Part shown: one piece after another, positions 52,511 to 61,434 of the stretch
Layout: every line of letters starts with the position of its first letter
How positions within the stretch are numbered: the first letter of the stretch is position 1
Assembly (NCBI RefSeq): GCF_018417535.1
Contig: NZ_CP070977.1
Coordinates: forward strand, 1,116,001 to 1,180,000
Source: Burkholderia pyrrocinia
GTDB taxonomy: Bacteria > Pseudomonadota > Gammaproteobacteria > Burkholderiales > Burkholderiaceae
Direction of reading: 5' to 3'
Length of the DNA stretch: 64,000 bases
Made by a program: the position numbers and the translations under genes
The notes under the pieces: model-generated
What the model was told of the DNA's origin: nothing
Databases searched by the model: none
What the model saw: only the letters and a program-made list of their open reading frames with translations

Positions 52511-53260
52511 ATGAGCCGCGCATGGCTCGTCGGCGCCGGCCCCGGCGCCGCCGACCTGCTGACGCTCAGGGCCGTGCGCGCGATCGGCGCGGCGGACGTG
52601 CTGCTCGTCGACGATCTCGTGAACCCCGACATGCTGTGCCATGCGCGCGCCGACGCGCAGATCGAGCATGTCGGCAAGCGCGGCGGCCATGCGTCGACGC
52701 CGCAGGAGGCGATCGTCGCCGCGATGCTCGCGCACCTGCGCGCGGGCCGCAGCGTCGCACGGCTCAAGGGCGGCGATCCGTTCGTGTTCGGCCGCGGCGG
52801 CGAGGAACTGGCCGCGCTCGGCGCGGCGGGCTTTCCGGTCGAGGTCGTGAACGGCATCACGGCAGGCATCGCCGCGCCGGCCGCGCTCGGCATTCCGGTC
52901 ACGCAGCGCGGCGACGCGCAGGGCGTGATCTTCGTCACGGGCCACGGCGCGGGCGCCGACGAACCCGACTGGCGCGCGCTGGCGGCCACGCGCATGACGA
53001 TCGTGATCTACATGGGCATCCGCCGGCTCGATGCGATTGCGGCGGCGCTGCGCGCCGGCGGCCTGCCCGGCGATACGCCGTGCGCGGCGATCGAGAACGC
53101 GACGCGCCCCGAACAGCGGCACGTGCTCGCGACACTCGACACCGTCGTCGAACGCGTCGGTGCAACCGGCATCGGTTCGCCGGCGATCGTCGTGATCGGC
53201 CGCGTCGCGGCGCTGGCCGACGATCCCGCGGTGCGCGCGGCGCTCGGCGGCGGTGCATGA
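52511..53260 (+). CDS. cobA: Uroporphyrinogen-III C-methyltransferase
   Basis: A 249-residue SUMT that doubly methylates uroporphyrinogen III to precorrin-2, the entry to B12 (and siroheme). Motifs: AWLVGAGPGAADLLTLRAVR, VGKRGGHASTPQEAI, VARLKGGDPFVFGRGGEEL and VNGITAGIAAPAALGIPVTQ. The ATG at 52511 fits the family start; an in-frame ATG at 52451 would add 20 residues. No good ribosome binding site is seen at either, which fits start-site control by the riboswitch leader. Confidence 0.95.
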   Translation: MSRAWLVGAGPGAADLLTLRAVRAIGAADVLLVDDLVNPDMLCHARADAQIEHVGKRGGHASTPQEAIVAAMLAHLRAGRSVARLKGGDPFVFGRGGEELAALGAAGFPVEVVNGITAGIAAPAALGIPVTQRGDAQGVIFVTGHGAGADEPDWRALAATRMTIVIYMGIRRLDAIAAALRAGGLPGDTPCAAIENATRPEQRHVLATLDTVVERVGATGIGSPAIVVIGRVAALADDPAVRAALGGGA

Positions 53261-53634
53261 TGCGCGTCGCGCTCGGCGTCGGTTTCCGCGCGGGCGTGAC
53301 GGCCGCGCAACTCGATGCCGCGATCCGCGCGGCGCTGGCGCTCTACCCGGCCGCCGAGCCGGCGCTCGTCGCGACGCTCGCCGACAAGGCGCGTGCCCGC
53401 GCGCTGCGCACGCTGTGCGCGCGACGCGGCTGGCCGCTCGTCGCAGTCGACGCGGCGCGGCTCGCGAGCCGTCCGGAACTGGCCGCGAGCGGTCCGTCGG
53501 ACGCCGCGCTCGCGCGCTTCGGCGTCGCGGGCGTGGCCGAGCCGTGCGCGCAGCTCGCGGCGCCGCACGGCCGGCTGCTGGGCCCCAAATCCATCCGGGA
53601 CGGTGTGACGGTCGCACTCGCCGGCCCGCTCTGA
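53257..53634 (+). CDS. cobE: CobE / CbiG C-terminal domain protein
   Basis: A 125-residue protein of the CobE/CbiG_C family: VALGVGFRAGVTAAQLDAAI at the N terminus and LLGPKSIRDGVTVALAGPL at the end. CobE is needed for B12 synthesis, but its exact step is unclear. It overlaps cobA by 4 bp (ATGA). A degenerate copy of the same domain seems to sit inside the CbiG-CobJ fusion, so this stand-alone copy may provide the functional one. Confidence 0.88.
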   Translation: MMRVALGVGFRAGVTAAQLDAAIRAALALYPAAEPALVATLADKARARALRTLCARRGWPLVAVDAARLASRPELAASGPSDAALARFGVAGVAEPCAQLAAPHGRLLGPKSIRDGVTVALAGPL

Positions 53635-53668
53635 ACCTTTTGTTTCGCTTTCGACAGGACGATTCCCG

Positions 53669-54271
53669 ATGAAGACCGATTCCGAATCCCATCAGCGGAT
53701 GACCGAACGCCGCCGTGCCGGCCACGAGAAGAAGCAGGCCGCCGCCACCCATGAAAAAGGCCTGCTGATCGTCCACACCGGCAACGGAAAGGGCAAGAGC
53801 ACCGCCGCGTTCGGCATGGCCGTGCGCGTGCTCGGCCACGGCATGCGGCTCGGCGTCGTGCAGTTCATCAAGGGTGCGCTGCACACGTCCGAGCGCGACT
53901 TCCTCGGCGCGGTCGCGGAATGCGACTTCGTGACGATGGGCGACGGCTACACGTGGAACACGCAGAACCGCGATGCCGACATCGCGACCGCGCGCAAGGG
54001 CTGGGACGAGGCGCGCCGGATGATCGAAAGCGGCGACTACCGGATGGTGATCCTCGACGAGCTGAACACCGTGCTGAAGTACGAATACCTGCCGCTCGAC
54101 GAAGTGCTCGCGACGCTCGTCGCGCGCCCGGAGTCGGTGCACGTCGTCGTTACCGGGCGGCACGCGCCGGATGCGTTGATCGACGCGGCCGATCTCGTCA
54201 CCGAAATGCGGCTCGTCAAGCATCCGTACAAGGAGCAAGGGGTGAAGGCGCAGCGCGGCGTGGAGTTCTGA
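53669..54271 (+). CDS. cobO: Cob(I)yrinic acid a,c-diamide adenosyltransferase
   Basis: A 200-residue CobA/CobO-type adenosyltransferase that attaches the 5'-deoxyadenosyl group of ATP to cobalt. The P-loop is VHTGNGKGKSTAAFGMAVRV; further blocks are GVVQFIKGALHTSERDFL, VILDELNTVLKYEYLPLDEV and VTGRHAPDALIDAADLVTEM. It is 34 bp after cobE and 2 bp before cobB. Confidence 0.96.
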   Translation: MKTDSESHQRMTERRRAGHEKKQAAATHEKGLLIVHTGNGKGKSTAAFGMAVRVLGHGMRLGVVQFIKGALHTSERDFLGAVAECDFVTMGDGYTWNTQNRDADIATARKGWDEARRMIESGDYRMVILDELNTVLKYEYLPLDEVLATLVARPESVHVVVTGRHAPDALIDAADLVTEMRLVKHPYKEQGVKAQRGVEF

Positions 54272-54273
54272 GC

Positions 54274-55578
54274 GTGCCGGCCTGCCCCGCGCTGTTCGTC
54301 AGTGCGCCCGCGTCCGGCCAGGGCAAGACGTCGGTGACGGCCGGCCTCGCGCGGCTGCACCGCCGGCTCGGCCGCCGCGTGCGCGTGTTCAAGACCGGGC
54401 CTGATTTTCTCGATCCGATGCTGCTCGAACGCGCGAGCGGCGCGCCGGTGCATGCGCTCGACCTCGGGATGGTCCGCGAGGCCGGCTGCCGCGCGCTGCT
54501 TGCCGACGCCGCGCGCGAGGCGGACCTGATCCTGATCGAGGGCGTGATGGGGCTGTTCGACGGCACGCCGAGCAGTGCCGACCTCGCGGCCGCGTTCGGC
54601 GTACCGGTCGTCGCGGTGATTTCAGCGAAGGCGATGGCGCAGACGTTCGCGGCGATCGCGTTCGGGCTCGCGCGGTTCCGGCCGGGGCTGCCGTTTCACG
54701 GTGTGCTGGCGAACCGCGTCGGCTCGGCCCGGCACGCGGATTTGCTGCAACAGGCGCTGCCCGCCGACCTGCGCTGGCTCGGGCACGTGCCGGCCGATGC
54801 GGGCATCGCGCTGCCGGAGCGGCATCTCGGCCTGCACCAGCCGGCCGACATCGACGACCTCGATGCGCGGCTCGAGCGCGCGGCCGACGTGCTCGCGCAG
54901 ACGGCGCTCGCCGAATTGCCGCCTGCCGTCGCGTTCGCGGAACCGGACGTCGCGGCGCCGCTGCCGCGTGCGCTCGCCGGCAAGCGGATCGCGATCGCGC
55001 GCGATGCGGCGTTCTCGTTCATCTATCCGGCGAATCTCGCGCTGCTCGACGCGCTCGGTGCGCAGTTGCGGTGTTTCTCGCCGCTTGCCGACGAGGGCGT
55101 GCCGGACGATTGCGACGCGCTGTTCCTGCCGGGCGGCTATCCGGAACTGCATGCGGCGACGCTCGCGGCCAATGCCGAAACCGCACGGACGATTCGCGCG
55201 CATGCGGCGGCCGGCCGGCCGATCGTCGCGGAATGCGGAGGGATGGTGTATCTGTGTGAATCGCTGACTGACGTGGACGGCGCGACGACGCCGCTGCTCG
55301 GCCTGTTGCCGGGCCACGCGACGATGCAGCGCCGGTTCGCGGCGCTGGGAATGCAGCAGGTCGACACGCGGCACGGCACGATGCGCGGCCATACGTTCCA
55401 CTATTCGCGGCTCGCCACGCCGCTCGAGCCGATCGCGACCGCAAGGCGCCCGGACGGCGCGTCGGGCAGCGGCGAAGCCGTCTATCGCCGCGGCGCGATC
55501 GTCGCGACGTACATGCACATGTACTGGCCGTCGAATCCGGATGCTGTCGTGGCGTTGTTCGGTGGGGAAGCGTTCTAG
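54274..55578 (+). CDS. cobB: Cobyrinate/hydrogenobyrinate a,c-diamide synthase
   Basis: A 434-residue glutamine amidotransferase that amidates side chains a and c. The ATPase half starts FVSAPASGQGKTSVTAGLAR and carries FKTGPDFLDPMLLERASG; the glutaminase half carries the nucleophile motif IVAECGGMVYLCESL and the His motif RGHTFHYSRL. The GTG start at 54274 has GGAG upstream and follows the cobO stop by 2 bp. The CobN-type chelatase uses the product of this step. Confidence 0.95.
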   Translation: MPACPALFVSAPASGQGKTSVTAGLARLHRRLGRRVRVFKTGPDFLDPMLLERASGAPVHALDLGMVREAGCRALLADAAREADLILIEGVMGLFDGTPSSADLAAAFGVPVVAVISAKAMAQTFAAIAFGLARFRPGLPFHGVLANRVGSARHADLLQQALPADLRWLGHVPADAGIALPERHLGLHQPADIDDLDARLERAADVLAQTALAELPPAVAFAEPDVAAPLPRALAGKRIAIARDAAFSFIYPANLALLDALGAQLRCFSPLADEGVPDDCDALFLPGGYPELHAATLAANAETARTIRAHAAAGRPIVAECGGMVYLCESLTDVDGATTPLLGLLPGHATMQRRFAALGMQQVDTRHGTMRGHTFHYSRLATPLEPIATARRPDGASGSGEAVYRRGAIVATYMHMYWPSNPDAVVALFGGEAF

Positions 55579-55669
55579 ACTGCTCGATGCCTCGCTCGGA
55601 TCGAGACGGCACCAGTCATGCCGGGATTGCGGGCCACTTTGCAACGATCGCGCCGCTTGACGTGCTCGG

Positions 55670-55969
55670 CTACAAATGTCGTTCGATATCCATCCGCTGA
55701 TGCAGGACCCGAATCACATCGATTGCGTCATCCGTTTCGCGATAGAACACGACGTGAGAACCAACTGCGTACCGGAAATACCCATCCCGAACAATGCAAG
55801 TCCGGCCAGCCTTTTTGCCGCGCGCCAGCGCTTCCATCGTCCCGATCAGATCGCGATGGTAGTGGTCTGCCTGCTCGAGCGACCAATGCTCGACGGTATA
55901 ACGCCAAATGTCTTCGAGATCGAGTTCGGCCAGCGGTGTCAGCCGAAGCTGTCTGCCTTTAACCGCCAT
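55670..55969 (-). CDS. parE: ParE-family toxin
   Basis: A 99-residue RelE/ParE-fold toxin: QLRLTPLAELDLEDIWRYTV at the N terminus and YRETDDAIDVIRVLHQRMDI near the end. ParE toxins poison DNA gyrase. The start MAVKGRQLRL at 55969 overlaps the antitoxin gene by 11 bp, the usual ParDE arrangement. It appears intact. Confidence 0.92.
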   Translation of the reverse strand: MAVKGRQLRLTPLAELDLEDIWRYTVEHWSLEQADHYHRDLIGTMEALARGKKAGRTCIVRDGYFRYAVGSHVVFYRETDDAIDVIRVLHQRMDIERHL

Positions 55970-56204
55970 GCGTGGCCCGCATGCGGACCAGGAAGGCCTC
56001 GCTGTCGAATGGCTTGGGCACCCCTGATGCCTCACCGGCCTTCAACGCTTCTTGCAACGCACGCATTTGTGTTTCGTGTGACTCGAGGAGCCGCAAACCG
56101 GCTCGCACGACGTCGCTTGCGGAACCGTATCGCCCCGATTGGACTTGAGCGTCGACGAATTCGGCAAAGTGGTCGCCCAGGGAAACGGATGTGTTTCGCG
56201 ACAT
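55959..56204 (-). CDS. parD: ParD-family antitoxin
   Basis: An 81-residue antitoxin with an N-terminal ribbon-helix-helix (MSRNTSVSLGDHFAEFVDAQ, GRYGSASDVVRAGLRLLESH) and a C-terminal toxin-binding tail. GGAGGTGA precedes the ATG at 56204. It should autoregulate the operon through the palindrome at 56236. Confidence 0.92.
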   Translation of the reverse strand: MSRNTSVSLGDHFAEFVDAQVQSGRYGSASDVVRAGLRLLESHETQMRALQEALKAGEASGVPKPFDSEAFLVRMRATHGG

Positions 56205-56235
56205 GAGTCACCTCCTTTTCAATGCGATCATCATA

Positions 56236-56250
56236 TACCAAAATTTGGTA
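56236..56250. promoter_or_regulatory. ParDE operator palindrome
   Basis: TACCAAAATTTGGTA, a perfect 7-bp inverted repeat around a single base, 32 bp upstream of the parD start in an AT-rich promoter patch. Confidence 0.65.
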
Positions 56251-56325
56251 CATTTCGCGTTGAACCACAGTGGCGACCTTGCCGATGTCCGACCCCGTGC
56301 CGCATGTGTTGCTTCCTTCGTCAGG

Positions 56326-56865
56326 TCAGGGTTTTTCGCGGCCCGGCGCTTCCGAACGCGAAGTCCGGATCACGGTGCCGTCGGGCGAGAAATGCGCGTT
56401 GAACATCCCGTCGCCCGATACGCCACCCTCGGCCCAGTGCCAGCTCCATACCTCTTCATGGCTCAACGCGTATTGCGCGACCTCGGTCGGCTTGCCGAGC
56501 AGTTGCCGCACGTCGTCCTTCGACATCCCGGGCACGACCTTCGCGATGTTCGCCGCCGTCAGCGCCTGCGTGATCGACACGAGCCGGCCGTCGGACCCGA
56601 AATCGAGCATATAGGTGCTCGTGCCGTACGGGCCGCGCGGATACTCGAACCGCTGCGAGCCGTCTTCACCCTGCCTGACCATCTCGGGCTTGCCGGCCTG
56701 GCGGAGCACGTCCTCGACCATCGAGACGCCCGGCTGCAGGTTGCCGAACGCCATCGGATCGGGCTTGATCGCATTGACCGCGTCAGCCACCTTCTGGTCG
56801 TCGCACCCGGCCGCCAGAACGCCGACCGCACAGGCCGTCAGCACGGTCAGAAGCTGTTTTCGCAT
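56326..56865 (-). CDS. Putative lipoprotein, OmlA/SmpA-like pattern
   Basis: A 179-residue lipoprotein with lipobox VLAAGC (Cys at about residue 21). Two repeats of the small-protein-A type are visible: LQPGVSMVEDVLRQAGKPEM and VVPGMSKDDVRQLLGKPTEV, each with G-M/S-x-x-D/E-V and GKP. Such repeats resemble BamE/OmlA folds, but BamE itself is usually shorter. AGG lies before the ATG at 56865. The role is unknown, probably in the periplasmic face of a membrane. Confidence 0.75.
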   Translation of the reverse strand: MRKQLLTVLTACAVGVLAAGCDDQKVADAVNAIKPDPMAFGNLQPGVSMVEDVLRQAGKPEMVRQGEDGSQRFEYPRGPYGTSTYMLDFGSDGRLVSITQALTAANIAKVVPGMSKDDVRQLLGKPTEVAQYALSHEEVWSWHWAEGGVSGDGMFNAHFSPDGTVIRTSRSEAPGREKP

Positions 56866-56999
56866 ATCGTCCACACCTGTATTCATCGAGCCGATTCGGC
56901 GTCGCGCGCAGCGTAGCACGCGACCTGTCCCGCCGATGTCAAGGAGCGTCAAATTCACGCGCATGCCACGCACCGGGTGGCGGCTTCCACGCCGCCGCG

Positions 57000-58169
57000 T
57001 CAGATCAGAAACGCCTCGGCCAGCTTGACCCAGTACGACGCGCCCGTCGGCAGCGCAGCGTCGTTGAAGTCATAGCCGGGGTTGTGCACCATACAGCCGC
57101 CCTCCCCGTCGCCGTTGCCGTTGCCGATGATCAGGTAGCAGCCCGGCCGCTTCTCGAGCAGGAACGCGAAATCCTCGCTGCCGGTGAGCGGCACCATCCT
57201 GTCGATCAGGTTCGCATCGCCCACCCACTCGCGCGCGACGTTGCGCGCGAACGCGGTCATCTCCGCGTCGTTGACGAGCACCGGGTAGCGGCGCTGGTAG
57301 TCGATCGTCGCGGTCGCACCGAACACGGCCGCCTGCGCATGTACGACTTCCTTGATGCGCGTCTCGAGCAGGTCGCGCACCTCCGGTTTCAGCGCGCGCA
57401 CCGACAGGCGCATCTGCGCGCGATCGGGAATCACGTTCGGCGCCTCGCCCGCGTGGATCGCGCCGACCGTGACGATCGCCATGTCGAGCGGCGACACGTT
57501 GCGCGACACGATCGTCTGCAACGCGAGCACGATCTGCGCGCACACGACGACCGGGTCGATCGCCTTGTGCGGCACCGCGCCGTGGCCGCCACGGCCCTGC
57601 ACGTCGATGACCACGGTATCCGACGACGCCATGAACGGCCCCGGCAGGAAGCCGAACTTGCCGGTCGGGAAGCCCGGCATGTTGTGCATCGCGAAGATCG
57701 CGTCGCACGGGAACAACTCGAACAAGCCTTCGTCGAGCATCTTCTTCGCGCCGCCGAGCCCTTCCTCGGCCGGCTGGAAAATCAGGTTCAGCGTGCCCGA
57801 GAAGCGGCGCTCGCGCGCGAGATGCTTCGCGGCCGCGAGCAGCATCGCCGTGTGGCCATCGTGGCCGCACGCGTGCATCTTGCCGGCGATCGTGCTCTGG
57901 TACGGCAGGCCCGTCGCCTCGTGGATCGGCAGCGCATCCATGTCGGCGCGCAGGCCGAGGCGCTGCGTGCCGTTGCCCACCTTCAGCTGCGCGACGACGC
58001 CCGTGCCGCCGAGCCCGCGATGCACCGTGTAGCCCCACGACTGCAGTTGCTCCGCGACGAGGTCGCTCGTCGCGAATTCCTCGAAACCCAGTTCGGGATG
58101 TGCATGGATGCGGTGCCGGATCTCGATCATTTCGTCGGCGAGGCCCGCGGGAATCACGCTGTGCGTCAC
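57000..58169 (-). CDS. M20-family amidohydrolase (hippurate hydrolase-like)
   Basis: A 389-residue metallo-amidohydrolase. Metal ligands are seen in ACGHDGHTAMLLAAAKHLA and FQPAEEGLGGAKKML; other blocks are LGLRADMDALPIHEATGLPY, GRGGHGAVPHKAIDPV and PLTGSEDFAFLLEKRPGCYL. The GTG start at 58169 (THSVIPAGLADEMIEIRHRI) is supported by AGGAGA. Relatives cleave N-acyl amino acids, hippurate or auxin conjugates. It is monocistronic between two toxin-antitoxin modules. Confidence 0.92.
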   Translation of the reverse strand: MTHSVIPAGLADEMIEIRHRIHAHPELGFEEFATSDLVAEQLQSWGYTVHRGLGGTGVVAQLKVGNGTQRLGLRADMDALPIHEATGLPYQSTIAGKMHACGHDGHTAMLLAAAKHLARERRFSGTLNLIFQPAEEGLGGAKKMLDEGLFELFPCDAIFAMHNMPGFPTGKFGFLPGPFMASSDTVVIDVQGRGGHGAVPHKAIDPVVVCAQIVLALQTIVSRNVSPLDMAIVTVGAIHAGEAPNVIPDRAQMRLSVRALKPEVRDLLETRIKEVVHAQAAVFGATATIDYQRRYPVLVNDAEMTAFARNVAREWVGDANLIDRMVPLTGSEDFAFLLEKRPGCYLIIGNGNGDGEGGCMVHNPGYDFNDAALPTGASYWVKLAEAFLI

Positions 58170-58511
58170 GGTGTCGTCTCCTGTGTTCGGTGGGGAATGT
58201 GCAGGCAAGGATAGTCGGTTCGCTGGCAACCGGGCAGACGAAAAGTCGTCGTGGCAGCAACCGGTAGTTGCCGTATCGGGCACGGTGCGCGGTATGCGCA
58301 AGCCGGCCATCCGGATGACTGCCGCACATGATCCGGACACGTAAAACTGTGCGCTCCGCATCGATTTTATGTGCATAAGGGCCCGGCGATGACCGTTCAA
58401 ACATCCAAAATAACTCCATAGCATCAAAGACTTATGGATATTTGTTCACTTTTTGACGTTTGTACACTTTCTGTGTACACTGACAAAGAAGTGAACAAGC
58501 GATTGCCTCTG
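58170..58511. promoter_or_regulatory. Divergent promoter region with nested operator for the AbiE pair
   Basis: 342 bp between the amidohydrolase and AbiEi genes. Its right end holds two nested inverted repeats. The inner is TGTACAC-TTTCT-GTGTACA (58461-58479). The outer is TTGTTCACTT (58442-58451) with AAGTGAACAA (58489-58498). The region is AT-rich compared with its surroundings. Nothing else was seen. Confidence 0.65.
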
Positions 58512-59585
58512 ATGCCCGAGAACGCCCCTCTCCCGATGTCGGAACAGCATGTGCTCGACGAAGCCTGCGCCGCGTTCGAACGCGCGACCCGGCGCTTCAG
58601 GGCGCGGCCCGTGCGCGTGCCGGCCGCGTACCACGCGCGTGCCGACGCGATGATCCGCTTCGACGTTGCCGGGCAGGCATTCGAGATGCCGGTCGCCGTG
58701 AGCCTGCGCGCCGAATCGCTGCAGGGCGCGCTTGCGGAATTGCGTCGCCGCCGCGGCGCTGCCGCGATGCCCGGCGAGCGGCCGCTGATGCTGGTCGCGC
58801 CGTATCTTTCGGCCGAACTGGCCGCGCGCCTGACCGACCAGGGCATCCCGTTTCTCGACACCGCAGGCAACGCATGCCTGATTCAGCCGGAGGCGACCGT
58901 GATGATCGCGGGGCGGCCGAAGCCCGCGCGCGCGCCCCGCCGGCAGGCGTCGCGTGCGACGACACCGAAGGGACTGGCCGTGATGTTCGCACTCGCGACG
59001 CAGCCGGGCCTCGTCGCGCAGCCGTATCGGGGGATTGCCGCCGCGTCGGGCGTCGCGCTCGGCACGGTCAATCTCGCGATGGACGATCTGATCGCGCGCG
59101 GCCTCGTCGGGCAGCGCCGTAACGGCGAGCGCCTGATTCCCGACTGGCCGCGCTTCGTGCAGGAATGGGTCGCGTTGTACCCGAGCCGCTTGCGCGCGAA
59201 ACTGCCGAGCCACCGGTTTGCCGGCCTCACGCCCGACTGGTGGCGCGGTTTCGATTTCGCGTCATTCGACGCGCAGCTCGGCGGCGAGCCGGCGGCCGAC
59301 CTGCTGACGCACGATCTGAAGCCGGCCGCGATCACCGTCTACACGCACGGCGCGGTGTCGAACCGCCTGCTGCTCCAGGCCCGCCTGCGTCCGGACGAGC
59401 GCGGCGACATCGAAATCCTTGAAGCGTTCTGGCCGCACTCGCCTGCGCTCGACTGGCGCGAGCAGGATGTGCCGCTCGTACCGCCGCTCCTGATCTACGC
59501 GGATCTCGTCTCGTCCGGGGACAGCCGCAATCTTGCCGCCGCCGAACGGATCCATGACCGATACCTCGCCCACCCGCCCGCTTGA
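58512..59585 (+). CDS. AbiEi-family antitoxin (type IV toxin-antitoxin)
   Basis: A 357-residue protein with a winged-helix segment in the middle (TPKGLAVMFALATQPGLVAQ, GIAAASGVALGTVNLAMDDL) and a C-terminal domain (VYTHGAVSNRLLLQARLRPD). AbiEi antitoxins repress their operon by binding inverted repeats and counter the AbiEii nucleotidyltransferase without contact. The start is uncertain: the ATG at 58512 lies past the nested operator, but a GTG at 58491 and an ATG at 58536 are possible. It overlaps the toxin gene by 32 bp. Confidence 0.8.
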   Translation: MPENAPLPMSEQHVLDEACAAFERATRRFRARPVRVPAAYHARADAMIRFDVAGQAFEMPVAVSLRAESLQGALAELRRRRGAAAMPGERPLMLVAPYLSAELAARLTDQGIPFLDTAGNACLIQPEATVMIAGRPKPARAPRRQASRATTPKGLAVMFALATQPGLVAQPYRGIAAASGVALGTVNLAMDDLIARGLVGQRRNGERLIPDWPRFVQEWVALYPSRLRAKLPSHRFAGLTPDWWRGFDFASFDAQLGGEPAADLLTHDLKPAAITVYTHGAVSNRLLLQARLRPDERGDIEILEAFWPHSPALDWREQDVPLVPPLLIYADLVSSGDSRNLAAAERIHDRYLAHPPA

Positions 59586-60459
59586 AGTCGATGCGCGCCG
59601 GCCGCTCGAGCCGGCGGCGGTCGCGCTGCTGCAAGCGGTCAGCGTGGCCTGCGCGCGCCTCGATACGGCGTTCGTCGTCGCCGGCGCAACCGCGCGCGAC
59701 ATCCTGATGTGGCACGTCCACGGCATCCGGCCGGTGCGCGCGACGCGGGACGTCGACGTCGCGGTGTGCGTAGTGAGCTGGCCGTTTCACGAGCAACTCG
59801 TCGATGCACTTATCGCGACCGGGCAATTCACGCGCGCACCGAAACAGCAGCAGAAACTGCTGTTCGATGGCGGAACGCACGGTTTTCGCACCGAGCTCGA
59901 TCTGGTGCCGTTCGGGCCGCTCGAAACGCCGCCGGGCGAGATCGCATGGCCGCCGGGCGGCGAATTCGTGCTGAACGTGCTCGGGTTCCAGGAAGCGGTC
60001 GACACGGCACAGCCGGTGTCGATCGATGCGCGCACCGTGGTACCTGTGGCCAGCCTGCCGGCGCTCGCGCTGCTGAAGTTGCTCGCATGGAAGGACCGGC
60101 GTGCGCGCCAGAACAGCGACGCGTACGACCTGCTGTTCCTGCTGCGGAATTTTCACGACGCCGGCAATCGCGAACGCATCTGGAAGGCCGCGCCGGACCT
60201 GCTCGAAACGCACGCGTTCCAGCCGGGCCTCACCGCCGCCGCACTGCTCGCGCGAGAGGCGAAACGGATTGCTTCGCCGCAAACGCGCGACGCCATCCGC
60301 ATGCTGCTATCCGACGAAGCGACTTACGCGGCGCTCGGCCAGGATCTGCTGGCACGTGCGTTCGCGCTGCTGCCGGGTGAGTTCAGCGATGACGCCGACC
60401 GGTATCTCGACGCGTTCCGCAACGCCTTTCTCGCTGATCCGCACGCGCCGCACGCGTGA
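59554..60459 (+). CDS. AbiEii/AbiGii-family nucleotidyltransferase toxin
   Basis: A 301-residue nucleotidyltransferase-fold protein. The catalytic DxD is in RATRDVDVAVCV, preceded by FVVAGATARDILM; the conserved Lys/Asp block reads LLKLLAWKDRRARQNSDAYD. AbiEii toxins modify RNA such as tRNA and can cause abortive phage infection. Its start lies inside the antitoxin gene, giving a 32-bp overlap, the usual abiE arrangement. Confidence 0.85.
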   Translation: MTDTSPTRPLEVDARRPLEPAAVALLQAVSVACARLDTAFVVAGATARDILMWHVHGIRPVRATRDVDVAVCVVSWPFHEQLVDALIATGQFTRAPKQQQKLLFDGGTHGFRTELDLVPFGPLETPPGEIAWPPGGEFVLNVLGFQEAVDTAQPVSIDARTVVPVASLPALALLKLLAWKDRRARQNSDAYDLLFLLRNFHDAGNRERIWKAAPDLLETHAFQPGLTAAALLAREAKRIASPQTRDAIRMLLSDEATYAALGQDLLARAFALLPGEFSDDADRYLDAFRNAFLADPHAPHA

Positions 60460-60507
60460 CGCGACGCGGCGGAGCAGCAACGTCATCGCGCTTGCGCCCC
60501 GCCGCGC

Positions 60508-60924
60508 TCAGGCCGCCCAGTCTTCGAACGACAACCCGGCGACACGGCCGAATTCCCGGCCGTTGTTCGTGACGAGCACCGCACCGGCCGCAATCGCATG
60601 CCCGGCGATCGACGCATCGTTCGCGCCGATCGGCGTGCCGCGCGCGGCGAGATCCGCGCGAATCGCGGCCGTTGCATCGACGGCCGCCGGATCCCACGAC
60701 AGCACGCCATCCAGCCGCGAAACAAAGGCCGTCACGAGTTCCGCATGCTTCGGCGACGCCTTCCTGCCGACCGCGCCGAACCGCATTTCGGCATAGGTAA
60801 TTGCCGACACGACGATCCGGTGCTGCGCATTGACGCACGACTGCAACCGCGACAGCACCACGGGCGGCCGCTCGCGCATGATGAACGAACAAATGTTCGT
60901 ATCGAGCATGTAGAGCGTGGTCAC
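60508..60924 (-). CDS. vapC: VapC-family PIN-domain toxin
   Basis: A 138-residue PIN ribonuclease. Acidic site residues are seen in YMLDTNICSFIMRERP, SAITYAEMRFG and IGANDASIAGHAIAAGAVLV, with the last motif TNNGREFGRV. The GTG start at 60924 overlaps the antitoxin stop by 4 bp (GTGA). VapC toxins cut tRNA or rRNA. Its end faces the AbiEii gene convergently, 48 bp apart. Confidence 0.92.
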   Translation of the reverse strand: MTTLYMLDTNICSFIMRERPPVVLSRLQSCVNAQHRIVVSAITYAEMRFGAVGRKASPKHAELVTAFVSRLDGVLSWDPAAVDATAAIRADLAARGTPIGANDASIAGHAIAAGAVLVTNNGREFGRVAGLSFEDWAA

Positions 60925-61184
60925 CGGCCGGACTCCGTCGGCGAGCCGGCATCGCCGGACAGGTCGAAACGGCCGGACTCGATGACGGCCGGGCGTTCGG
61001 CGAGGAAATCGGCGTCGGCCAGCGGTTCGTTCGCGAACGAAAGCCACGTGGGACGCACCGGCCGCAGCAGCAGCGTATCGCCCTCGCGGCGGATCTCGAG
61101 TTCCGTCACACCCTCGAACTCCATGTCCTTCGGGATGCGGATTGCCTGGTTACGGGCGTTCTTGAAAATGGAAACAGTGCGCAT
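60921..61184 (-). CDS. vapB: VapB-family antitoxin (AbrB-like)
   Basis: An 87-residue antitoxin with an N-terminal swapped-hairpin AbrB/SpoVT-like fold (TVSIFKNARNQAIRIPKDME, VTELEIRREGDTLLLRPV) and a C-terminal toxin-binding tail. GGAG precedes the ATG at 61184. It should bind the repeat at 61220-61239. Confidence 0.92.
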   Translation of the reverse strand: MRTVSIFKNARNQAIRIPKDMEFEGVTELEIRREGDTLLLRPVRPTWLSFANEPLADADFLAERPAVIESGRFDLSGDAGSPTESGR

Positions 61185-61219
61185 GAGCCACTCCATGGGA
61201 GTACGGTGCGCCCATTTTA

Positions 61220-61239
61220 GACATATGTCGGCATATGTC
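61220..61239. promoter_or_regulatory. VapBC operator-like repeat
   Basis: GACATATGTC followed directly by GGCATATGTC: two 10-bp units that match at 9 positions. The first is a perfect palindrome. They lie 36 bp upstream of the vapB start. Confidence 0.6.
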
Positions 61240-61434
61240 AATTTCAGGGGGCGCGAATCGGACGTCGCGCCCCACGCTGTCACGGGTGTTTTTGTCATGC
61301 TGCCGGCCTGTCGTCGATGAGGAGAGCGATCCATTCTTCACGACGCGGGCCGCGCGGTCCATATCCCGAACGGCCGATGCAGGCGCGATGCACGGCCGCG
61401 CGCAACGTCGCACCGACGCTGCGCGCCCGCCCCG

